Program-made: the position numbers and the translations under genes
Notes under the pieces: generated by a model
What the model saw: only the letters and a program-made list of their open reading frames with translations
What the model was told of the DNA's origin: nothing
Database searches by the model: none
Shown: positions 7,780 through 15,097 of the stretch, one piece after another
How positions within the stretch are numbered: position 1 is the first letter of the stretch
How the letters are laid out: the number at the start of each line of letters is the position of its first letter
Source of the DNA: Gammaproteobacteria bacterium
GTDB taxonomy: Bacteria > Pseudomonadota > Gammaproteobacteria > Arenicellales > Poriferihabitantaceae
Reading direction: 5' to 3'
NCBI GenBank assembly: GCA_009841725.1
Contig: VYGS01000120.1
Location: forward strand, 1-37,616
DNA: 37,616 nt

Positions 7780-8715
7780 ATGAATATCGAGCGTGTCGCG
7801 GTGTTGGGCGCCGGAGTGATCGGATCGAGCTGGGCCGCATTGTTCCTGTCTGCAGGCATCAGGGTCGATGTGTACGATCCTGCCCCGGGAAGCGAGCAGA
7901 GGTTGCGGGACTATGTGGCGACGGCCTGGCCGACGCTTGAGGCGCTGAAGATGACCGCCAACGGCGACCCCGATGCATTGCGTTTTCACGCGAGCGCCTC
8001 CGGGGCCGTCGAGAATGCGCATTTCGTGCAGGAATGCGTCCCGGAACGTCTCGAGTTGAAACATGCCCTGTTCCGGGAGGTAGAGCCCCGCCTGTTGCCC
8101 GAGGCGGTCGTCGCTTCGTCGGCTTCGGGGTTGATGCTGAGCGAAATGCAGCGGGGCTGGACCGATCCGTCCCGCTTCATTCTGGGCCATCCTTTCAATC
8201 CGCCCCACCTGATTCCGCTGGTCGAGTTGCTGGCGAACGGGAAGACGGCAGGCGGAGTGCTTGAAACCGCAGAGAAATTCTACGGACGAGTCGGCAAGAC
8301 CACGATACGGGTCAGGAAGGAGGTTCCCGCCCATGTTGCCAACCGGCTGCAGGCGGCGCTCTGGCGGGAGGCGATCAGCCTTGTCGAGAACGGCGTGGCG
8401 TCGGTCGAGGATGTCGACAAGGCCGTGTGGGCCGGTCCGGGTTTGCGCTGGGCGGCGATGGGTCCTCACATGCTGTTCCATCTGGGAGCCGGCCCCGGCG
8501 GGCTCAGGGAGTTTTGCAACCGGTATCGTGACAGCTTTGACAGGTGGTGGGACGATCTTGGGGAAGTCGAGCTGACGGAAAATCTGGCAGACACCCTGTT
8601 TGGCGGCGTTGTCGAGGAAGGCAAAGGCGAGAGCACGGCCGAATTGTGCCGGAAGCGGGATGAAATGATCGTCGGGTTTCTACAAAGCCGATACCGCAAG
8701 AAGCAGACTGCCTGA
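7780..8715 (+). CDS. 3-hydroxyacyl-CoA dehydrogenase family protein, L-carnitine dehydrogenase-like
   Basis: A 311-residue NAD-dependent dehydrogenase. The N-terminal Rossmann domain has G10-A-G-V-I-G15, with D33 fixing NAD preference. Catalytic His137 lies in GHPFNPPHLIPLVE. The C-terminal helical domain is of the 3HCDH type. Length and the H-P-F-N-P-P block fit the L-carnitine dehydrogenase / lambda-crystallin (gulonate dehydrogenase) subgroup, not fatty-acid FadB. L-carnitine dehydrogenase makes 3-dehydrocarnitine, the classic substrate of a neighbouring BKACE. A strong GGAGG at 7771-7775 precedes the ATG. A hotdog thioesterase, often fused to or next to LCDH in carnitine loci, is absent here. 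Confidence 0.85.
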   Translation: MNIERVAVLGAGVIGSSWAALFLSAGIRVDVYDPAPGSEQRLRDYVATAWPTLEALKMTANGDPDALRFHASASGAVENAHFVQECVPERLELKHALFREVEPRLLPEAVVASSASGLMLSEMQRGWTDPSRFILGHPFNPPHLIPLVELLANGKTAGGVLETAEKFYGRVGKTTIRVRKEVPAHVANRLQAALWREAISLVENGVASVEDVDKAVWAGPGLRWAAMGPHMLFHLGAGPGGLREFCNRYRDSFDRWWDDLGEVELTENLADTLFGGVVEEGKGESTAELCRKRDEMIVGFLQSRYRKKQTA

Positions 8716-8779
8716 CAGGATCAGGCCGAAACGCCTTGTTCGTTGAGTGGATAACCTGAAATGACCTGGGGAATGAAAG

Positions 8780-9556
8780 ATGGAAAACGGAAAAATTCTT
8801 GCATTGTGGAGCACGCCGCGTTCGACGTCGACGGCGTTCGAGTGGGCCATGTCCAATCGCGGAGACATGCTGTGCTTTCACGAACCGTACAATGAGGCCT
8901 ATTACCACGGCGAGGATCGCCGGAATGACCGTTACTTCGCCGATGATCCGGCACCCGTCGGGAAGTCCGGACTGTCCATGTCCTCGGTTCACCGGAAACT
9001 CCAGGATCTGTCGGCGTCCCGGGTCGTGTTCATCAAGGACTTCGCCTATTCCGTCATGCACATGGCTGATGACAGGTTTCTGGACGCGTTCGTCCATACC
9101 TTCCTGATCCGGGATCCCGAGAAGGTGATCACGTCCATGTATTCGAAATGGCCGGATATCGAACTGGATGAATTGGGATTCGAGGACATGCACACCCTGT
9201 TTCGACGTGTCGCCGATCGCCAGGGACATCCTCCTCCGGTTATCGATTCCGATGAGTTGCTGGACAATCCGCAGATCGGCATGGAAGCCTATTGCAGGGC
9301 GGTGGGCATTCCCTTTCGCCCAGAGTCCCTGAACTGGAATTCGGACCGGGAGGAGAGTACGGGAAACAATCCGACCTGGAATCCCGACGCAGAAGGATTT
9401 CACGATCGGCTGAAGACCAGTTCCGGCCTGTCAAAACAGCCGAGAAACTATCCGTCCATGGAATCCAGCGAGGAAATGCTCCGCCTGTACAGGGCGTCGA
9501 TTCCCCACTACCGGGCCCTGTTCTCGAATCGGCTTCATTTCGGTTCCGGGGCCTGA
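8780..9556 (+). CDS. Sulfotransferase-like P-loop protein
   Basis: A 258-residue protein resembling PAPS-dependent sulfotransferases. The N-terminal LWSTPRSTSTAFEWAM (residues 9-24) is the 5'-phosphosulfate-binding loop type. FLIRDPEKVITSMYS in the middle matches the 3'-phosphate-binding region with Arg and Ser. Family members move sulfate from PAPS to hydroxyl or amine acceptors, though some bacterial relatives have no proven activity. It begins 64 bp after the LCDH-like gene, with GGGGAATGAAAG upstream of the ATG. It ends just before a hairpin, so it may be the last gene of the operon. Its purpose in a catabolic operon is unclear; the acceptor cannot be predicted. Confidence 0.7.
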   Translation: MENGKILALWSTPRSTSTAFEWAMSNRGDMLCFHEPYNEAYYHGEDRRNDRYFADDPAPVGKSGLSMSSVHRKLQDLSASRVVFIKDFAYSVMHMADDRFLDAFVHTFLIRDPEKVITSMYSKWPDIELDELGFEDMHTLFRRVADRQGHPPPVIDSDELLDNPQIGMEAYCRAVGIPFRPESLNWNSDREESTGNNPTWNPDAEGFHDRLKTSSGLSKQPRNYPSMESSEEMLRLYRASIPHYRALFSNRLHFGSGA

Positions 9557-9971
9557 CAGGCGTGTACGGCCGACCCATCGGTCGGATGCCGGCATCGCTG
9601 ATGATAGAATAGGGAGCCAGCATCCTCTTTTGCCCAAACGTACAGACAGCCGGATGATCCGCACGATAGCACAAGCCGTTTTCCTGACGTCTGCTGTCCA
9701 TACACGGTCGGAAGCGTTTTTCGAGTGTCCGAAGAGGGAGGGAGTACCGGACTTTCACCGATCAGAATCTGCCCACCGCCCGGTCCCTTCTTTTGGCGTA
9801 CCGGCTCGCGTCCCCAATATCCGTTCCCCTGGGCGTCCACGCAAACAGGTTCCATAGAGCATTGTTCATGAGAAAATTTGCAAAGGCGGGACGAGCGGTT
9901 TGCCGTTACGGGTTCCTGTCGCCGTTAATCCGTCTTTCCGGATCCGAGTCCGTGCACCGGGCGAATACGGC
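9557..9971. other. 415-bp spacer between sulfotransferase-like gene and cysK-like gene
   Basis: No gene is supported; the short open frames here show no recognisable motif. A hairpin lies at 9570-9585. A TAGAAT at 9605-9610 could be a -10 element, but no matching -35 is seen. Confidence 0.4.
9570..9585 (+). terminator. Hairpin after the sulfotransferase-like gene
   Basis: CCGACC (9570-9575) and GGTCGG (9580-9585) form a perfect 6-bp GC-rich stem with a 4-base loop, starting 13 bp after the stop codon. There is no U-tract, so it may be a transcript-stabilising hairpin rather than an intrinsic terminator. Confidence 0.35.
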
Positions 9972-10883
9972 ATGAAATACGACAGTGTACTTGAGTGCAT
10001 CGGGAGAACCCCGGTCGTGAGACTGAATCATCTGGGGCGCGATACCGGGGCCAACCTCTGGGTCAAGCTCGAGAGTTTCAATCCCGGAGGATCCGTCAAG
10101 GATCGTCCCGCGCTCAGGATGATCGAGGATGCCGAAGCCGACGGCAGGCTGAAGCCCGGTGACACCATCATCGAGCCGACTTCCGGAAATACGGGCATTG
10201 GACTCGCCATGGTTGCAGCAGTCAAGGGCTACCGGTCGGTTTTTGTCATGTCCGAGGACATGAGCGAGGAACGCAAGCTGATCCTCAAGATCTACGGGGC
10301 GGAAGTCATCCTGACGGCAGCCGAGAAGGGAACGGTGGGGGCGATCAAGGAGGCGCGGCGGCTTGAGCGGGAGAAGGGTTACTTTTTCGTGGGCCAGCAC
10401 TACAATCCGTCGAATCCGGAATCGCACCGTCAGACCGCCATGGAAATCCAGGCGGATTTCGGTTCCGGCCTCGATGCCCTGATCCTCACCACCGGAACCG
10501 GGGGGACGGTCAGCGGCCTGTGCAAGTATCTGCGGCCCGACAATCCGGATCTCGAGATCATCGCGACCGAGCCTGCCGACTCGCCGATTCTCAGCCAGGG
10601 GATTGCGCGAAAGCACAAGATCATGGGAACGGCGCCCGGTTTCATTCCCGATACGCTCGACATGAACGCGTTTGACAGGGTCGTGCAGGTCACCACCGAG
10701 CAGGCGTACAGCACCGCCCGCGACCTTGCGAAACGGGAAGGGATATTTTCCGGCATTTCGTGCGGGGCCGCGACCTGGGGCATGCTGGAATTGGCCCGGG
10801 GCGGAAATTATGCCGGCAAGAACCTGCTGGCCATCCTGCCGGATACCGGAGAGCGATACCTGAGCACCGACGTCTGGGAATAG
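9972..10883 (+). CDS. Cysteine synthase family protein (O-acetylserine sulfhydrylase-like)
   Basis: A 303-residue PLP enzyme of the beta-replacement group. The PLP lysine is K43 in N-P-G-G-S-V-K-D-R. PTSGNTGIGLA (69-79) is the substrate/PLP-ring loop, and TTGTGGTVSG binds the PLP phosphate. SGISCGAA and LPDTGERYLST near the end are typical of CysK/CysM. The family makes L-cysteine from O-acetylserine (or phosphoserine or sulfocysteine) and sulfide; some members are cystathionine beta-synthases or have special roles. The ATG at 9972 is chosen because upstream codons show no conservation. It is separated from the upstream operon by 415 bp and converges with the autotransporter gene. CysK versus CysM is not decidable by eye. 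Confidence 0.9.
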   Translation: MKYDSVLECIGRTPVVRLNHLGRDTGANLWVKLESFNPGGSVKDRPALRMIEDAEADGRLKPGDTIIEPTSGNTGIGLAMVAAVKGYRSVFVMSEDMSEERKLILKIYGAEVILTAAEKGTVGAIKEARRLEREKGYFFVGQHYNPSNPESHRQTAMEIQADFGSGLDALILTTGTGGTVSGLCKYLRPDNPDLEIIATEPADSPILSQGIARKHKIMGTAPGFIPDTLDMNAFDRVVQVTTEQAYSTARDLAKREGIFSGISCGAATWGMLELARGGNYAGKNLLAILPDTGERYLSTDVWE

Positions 10884-10918
10884 GGCGGCCCCGGCTTGCG
10901 GAGAATCCGCCTTGCCGG

Positions 10919-11041
10919 TCAGAACACCCGCCGCCAGCCTATCATGAACTGGGTGTAGGGTTCGGCGGTTGCCGAATGTCCCGGGTGACGTGTCAGGACC
11001 GCACCCAGCCGCAATTCTTCATCGGCTCCCAGTGCCCGGCG
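10919..11041 (-). pseudogene. Detached C-terminal barrel segment of the autotransporter (after in-frame TGA)
   Basis: Reading on in the same frame past the TGA at 11042-11044 gives 40 further codons and then TGA at 10919-10921. They include EELRLGAVLTRHPGH and end YTQFMIGWRRVF. The alternating hydrophobic pattern with a terminal Phe is the signature of the last strand of an outer-membrane beta-barrel. This is therefore the natural end of the upstream protein. It is separated either by a nonsense mutation, by stop-codon readthrough, or by a sequencing error. Confidence 0.75.
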
Positions 11042-13330
11042 TCAGTGAGCGGCCAGTTCGATTTGCCGGCCGGTCGGCTCAAGCGGCGCGCCCAAGTCCC
11101 GGTGCAGCAGCCCTCCGCTCCGGCCGAGGTCGACCGGGATCGAGAACCGGGCGTGCCCGCTCTCGACCCGAAGCGGCTGGGCCAGGGACAGTGTGAAGGA
11201 GGTCTTGTCATCCAGGTTGCGCAATGCCCTGATGGCAAAGGCGCTGGTGCTGAGCGGAGAGATTCCGACAATCATTCCGCCGTGTACAGACGGCGTCGCC
11301 CGGCCGATTTCGGCTCCGGCGCTGATTCGCCATGCGCCGATGCGTGCGGTGCCCTCGATGCCGGCGAACATTGAATCGGATTGCATGCGACCGAAGGCGC
11401 CGCTTGTCCGGCTGCGGAGCAGCGCCTTGCGCTCGCCCATCCAGCCGAGCCGTACCCTGATCGGCATGCCTGCGGGTTTCCACGACACCACGGCTCCCGA
11501 AACCGGGGCCTTCTGCTCCAGTCCTTCGTTTGAGAAAGCCGTGACAGTCCAGCCCTCGGGCTTCGTCCCGTTGAAGCCGATCGCCCTCCCGGCCAGCGAG
11601 AGATGTCCGCCGAGCGCATCCTCTACGGGTACGTCCAGTATCCCTATTCCCGGATGGGCCCAGCCATTGCCGGCTGCGGCACCGGTGTCGAAGCCGCCCA
11701 GCACCGGCCGCCACAAGGCGGTGTCGAGCCCGGTTCGCTCGGGCACCATGAACTGGCGCAGCCGGGCACCCGGCGAAAACCCCGGGGAGGCCGGGACAAG
11801 CCCAGACAGCGAATACCAGAACGGTGAGCCCAGATCGTCGAGCGCCACGATCTCCTGCTCTGCAAATGTGCGTGTCAGTCCGTCTCCGACAGCCTCGCCG
11901 GCGACAAGTCGTGTTTGGCCGATGTCGAACCCCGCGCCGTTGATCGAAACCCGGGTTGTACGCTGGGGCGAGACTGCCGCGGCGAGATCGAGCAGGCCGT
12001 GGCCGTAAATGCTGCTGTCGGCGTAGATGCCCCGATCGTTGGCTGTGCTCAGAAGCCGCGAGACCAGTTGGGTATTGGAAAGCCGGTCTCGAAAAAACTG
12101 TTTCATCACGAGCAGCGATCCGGTCACCATCGGGGCGGCGAAGGATGTGCCTGAGGGGTTGTAGGCACCCCTCGCGCCCGGGCTGTTGTCATTGGGATCG
12201 GGCCCGAAGTAGGCGGTCTGTATGCTCTGGCCCGGGGCCGCGATGCACGAGCTAGCGGCGAGGCCGCAGCGATTGCTGAAGTCCGCGATCGGGCCGCTGG
12301 AAGTGGTCGCCACAACCGCGAGCACGATCCCGCGCAACTCCGAAATCCGTGCGGGCAGCCCGGCAAGAAGCTCGGGAGATCTGGCATTCAGCTTGTAGGC
12401 TGTGCCCGGATCATTCGGGTCATCCGCTACGCACGGGCTGGCAGTCCCCGTGAAATCTGTCGGATCACAGGTATCCCCGTGGGAGTTGCCCGCTGAAAAT
12501 ACAAAGATCGTTTTTTTGTTTCGCCCCGATTGTGCCAGTGCGGGAATCAGACTGTCGAGCCCGTTTCGCAAGTCGGTCTCGCTGTACAGATCGATCATTC
12601 CCGGTATTGACAGGCTCAAATTCACGAAATCAAGCGTGCCTCGTGACCAGCTGATGAGACGGTTCACCCGATTCGTCCACGGGGTGTCTATGGCGGAAAA
12701 CAAAGTTGTCGAAATGGGATTGTAGTTGCCGCTCCCGGATCCCAAAGGCAACGCGAACATCGCGACATTGGCGCCCCAGGCGACGCCTCGGGCAGCATGC
12801 ACTTTCTCGATGAAATCGTTGTCGGTGGGGTTGCCTATGATTACGCCCGCAACCGCCGTGCCATGGGAAGAAACGTCGCCGGTCTCGTCGCTTGCGCCCC
12901 AGAATTCCTCGTGAATCGACTTGCCGGAGAATGCCGGATGGTGCCGATCAATTCCGGTATCGACCACGCCCACCGTCTGGCCGCTGCCGGGCCGGGTTCC
13001 GGCGCCAAGCGCCAGTTCAAGTTGCGCCCACGCCCGGTCCGCCCGGATCGCCTCCAGGCCCCACTGGTTGCTGAACGTCTCCTGCGCACTGTACCGTTCC
13101 TCGATCGACCTTCTGCGCGCAGTGTATTCATCCGATGCCAGACATCCGAAGGCGGTTCGATAGCAGACCGGTTCCCCGCCACCTCCCGCGGTGCCTCCGC
13201 CTCCGCCTCCGCAACCCGAAAAGAGTGGAGCCGTGCAAACAAGGAGAACCGCCGACCACAACCGGAACCGGCCACACGGATTACGGCAGGATTGCCGGAA
13301 TTCAGTATGATCTGGGCATTCCCAGGACAT
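11042..13330 (-). CDS. Subtilisin-family (S8) autotransporter serine protease, lipoprotein type, C-terminally interrupted
   Basis: A 762-residue secreted protease. The N-terminus has an Arg-containing stretch and a hydrophobic segment ending L-F-S-G-C, then a run of Gly: a lipoprotein signal followed by a flexible linker, as in surface-anchored subtilase autotransporters. The S8 triad is visible: Asp in VGVVDTGIDRHHPAF, His in DVSSHGTAVAGVI, Ser in NPSGTSFAAPMVTG. Oxyanion Asn lies in FVFSAGNSHGD. After about residue 450 comes a linker and a barrel-like autotransporter region. The frame is stopped by TGA 40 codons before the barrel's final strand, so barrel insertion should fail unless the stop is read through. 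The start overlaps the acyl-CoA dehydrogenase 3' end by 29 bp. Targets are unknown. Confidence 0.85.
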   Translation of the reverse strand: MSWECPDHTEFRQSCRNPCGRFRLWSAVLLVCTAPLFSGCGGGGGGTAGGGGEPVCYRTAFGCLASDEYTARRRSIEERYSAQETFSNQWGLEAIRADRAWAQLELALGAGTRPGSGQTVGVVDTGIDRHHPAFSGKSIHEEFWGASDETGDVSSHGTAVAGVIIGNPTDNDFIEKVHAARGVAWGANVAMFALPLGSGSGNYNPISTTLFSAIDTPWTNRVNRLISWSRGTLDFVNLSLSIPGMIDLYSETDLRNGLDSLIPALAQSGRNKKTIFVFSAGNSHGDTCDPTDFTGTASPCVADDPNDPGTAYKLNARSPELLAGLPARISELRGIVLAVVATTSSGPIADFSNRCGLAASSCIAAPGQSIQTAYFGPDPNDNSPGARGAYNPSGTSFAAPMVTGSLLVMKQFFRDRLSNTQLVSRLLSTANDRGIYADSSIYGHGLLDLAAAVSPQRTTRVSINGAGFDIGQTRLVAGEAVGDGLTRTFAEQEIVALDDLGSPFWYSLSGLVPASPGFSPGARLRQFMVPERTGLDTALWRPVLGGFDTGAAAGNGWAHPGIGILDVPVEDALGGHLSLAGRAIGFNGTKPEGWTVTAFSNEGLEQKAPVSGAVVSWKPAGMPIRVRLGWMGERKALLRSRTSGAFGRMQSDSMFAGIEGTARIGAWRISAGAEIGRATPSVHGGMIVGISPLSTSAFAIRALRNLDDKTSFTLSLAQPLRVESGHARFSIPVDLGRSGGLLHRDLGAPLEPTGRQIELAAH

Positions 13331-14459
13331 GTTCCGACAGGTAGCTCAGGATCAGGTTGGTGGAAATCGGCGCAACCTGGTAAAGCCGGGTTTCCCTGAA
13401 TTTCCGTTCCACGTCGAATTCTTCTGCGAACCCGAATCCTCCGTGTGTCTGCAGGCAGGCTTCCGCGGCTTCCCAGGAGGCGTCCGCCGCGAGCAGTTTC
13501 GCCATGTTCGCCTCCTCGCCGGGGTTGTGACCGTCGTCGTATCGTCGCGCCGCTTCCCTGAGCATCAACTCGGCAGCACGCATCCGGGCGTATGCCTTCG
13601 CGATCGGGAACTGTATTCCCTGGTTTTTTCCGATCGGCCTGTCGAATACCACGCGATCATTGGCATACGACACCGCCTTGTCGATGAACCATTTTGCATC
13701 CCCGATGCATTCGGCCGCGATCAGGATGCGCTCGGCATTCATTCCGGACAGGATGTATTGGAATCCCTTCCCCTCCTCTCCAATCAGGGCATCGGCAGGC
13801 ACCGGCATGTCCTCGAAGAATATCTCGGTGGTGGAATGGTTCATCATGGTTCGCAGGGGGCGAATCGCGAGATGCGCTGGCGGAATTTCGCGCATGTCCA
13901 CGAGCAGTACCGACAGGCCTTCCGATCTTTTTCTGCCCTGATCGATTGGCGTGGTGCGGCACAACAGCAGCATCAGATCGGAATGTTCGGCGCGCGAAAT
14001 CCAGATTTTCTGTCCGTTGACGATATAACGGTCGCCCTTTCGAACAGCCGTGGTGTGCAGGGAGGACGTGTCGGTGCCGCTGGTCGGTTCGGTCACACCG
14101 AACGCCTGGAGTCGAATCGAGCCGTCCGCGATCCCGGGCAGGTACCTTGCTTTCTGCTCGGCCGAGCCGTGGCGCAGTATGGTTCCCATGGTATACATTT
14201 GGGCATGGCAGGCCGCGGCGTTTCCGCCCGACCGGTGAATCTCTTCAAGAATCACCGCCGCGGCGCCTATCGGCAATTCGACTCCGCCGTATTGTTCGGG
14301 AATAAGTGCCCCGAGATAGCCGGAACGGGTCAGGGCCTCGACGAATTCGACCGGATAGGCGCGGTCGCGATCGCAACGCTGCCAGTATCCGGATCCGAAA
14401 TCGAGACAGAGCTTTCTCACTCCCTCGCGAATGTCTTCGTGATTGTTTTGGTCGCTCAT
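13302..14459 (-). CDS. Acyl-CoA dehydrogenase family protein
   Basis: A 385-residue flavoprotein that would introduce an alpha-beta double bond into a CoA thioester and pass electrons to ETF. The FAD-binding FGVTEPTSGTD (120-130) and GQKIWIS (149-155) are present. The C-terminal loop that carries the catalytic Glu in medium- and short-chain enzymes (Y-E-G) reads Y-Q-V. Instead, E243 in G-M-N-A-E-R-I sits where isovaleryl-CoA and long-chain dehydrogenases carry their base. The ATG at 14459 (MSDQNN) is preferred over a GTG at 14504. The gene runs in the same direction as acnX, with a 230-bp gap. Branched or short acyl-CoA is the likely substrate class; this is inference. Confidence 0.88.
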   Translation of the reverse strand: MSDQNNHEDIREGVRKLCLDFGSGYWQRCDRDRAYPVEFVEALTRSGYLGALIPEQYGGVELPIGAAAVILEEIHRSGGNAAACHAQMYTMGTILRHGSAEQKARYLPGIADGSIRLQAFGVTEPTSGTDTSSLHTTAVRKGDRYIVNGQKIWISRAEHSDLMLLLCRTTPIDQGRKRSEGLSVLLVDMREIPPAHLAIRPLRTMMNHSTTEIFFEDMPVPADALIGEEGKGFQYILSGMNAERILIAAECIGDAKWFIDKAVSYANDRVVFDRPIGKNQGIQFPIAKAYARMRAAELMLREAARRYDDGHNPGEEANMAKLLAADASWEAAEACLQTHGGFGFAEEFDVERKFRETRLYQVAPISTNLILSYLSEHVLGMPRSY

Positions 14460-14689
14460 GCAAGAGTGCCGGGAAATGATCAGGGTCGGGGCGAAAATCT
14501 CCACGAATTCGGGAGGATGGAACGACCCGAGTCGAAATGGAGGAGAGCCCCTTCACAAGGCGGTCCAAGATTACTGGATTCGGTTGACAAGTTCAAATTG
14601 CCGTCCGTGGTACTGTCCCGGCCCGGAATTTTCGGGACATCATTGCCCGGATTCCCGTCCGATTTCGAAGCGGGGAGGCGTTTTCTCGA

Positions 14690-15097
14690 TCAGTCCAGAA
14701 TGAGAACACGCCCGGCTTCCGGATCGACTTCGAGAGTCTGACCGGTTTGAATGAGCCGGGTTACATCACCGTCCTCAAACCGGTCGCACAGAGCCATGTC
14801 GGCCAGAGCCGCACCCTGGGCGAGGATGGGATTGGCCCGATTGAACAGGATCGCCGCGGGTGCGAGTCCGGATGCCTTCATCTCGTAGAGCATCCAGGCG
14901 GAGGCGACACCGCCTTTGGCGGTGTTGAGGACCAGAACCCGGTCGACATAGGATTGGCCGAACAGCCGGTGTTGCGCGCGTGAGAACACCCCCCGGAGGC
15001 GATCGAGGTCGTAACGGGCGGAAAAATTGTCGTCCGCGACCAGCGCCTCGCCAACCGCCCTGGAACCGACACCCCGGTGACACTTCAGCAGTTTCAC
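14690..15097 (-). CDS. Aconitase X swivel-domain subunit (AcnX small subunit, DUF126)
   Basis: A 135-residue protein matching the swivel domain of aconitase X, including ADDNFSARYDLDR, NTAKGGVASAWMLYEM, APAAILFNRANPILAQGA and the C-terminal EVDPEAGRVLILD. In two-gene AcnX enzymes this subunit closes the active site over the large subunit. A GTG start at 15097 overlaps the large-subunit stop as GTGA, a translational coupling that supports a heterodimer. An upstream in-frame start would duplicate the large-subunit end, so it is rejected. Confidence 0.88.
   Translation of the reverse strand: MKLLKCHRGVGSRAVGEALVADDNFSARYDLDRLRGVFSRAQHRLFGQSYVDRVLVLNTAKGGVASAWMLYEMKASGLAPAAILFNRANPILAQGAALADMALCDRFEDGDVTRLIQTGQTLEVDPEAGRVLILD

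Noticed and set aside
10919-13330. TGA recoded as a sense codon genome-wide (alternative genetic code)
   Set aside because: Many other genes in the window end cleanly at TGA at their family-typical end (livF, Rieske oxygenase, BKACE, azlC, acyl-CoA ligase partner). Only the autotransporter has an internal TGA.
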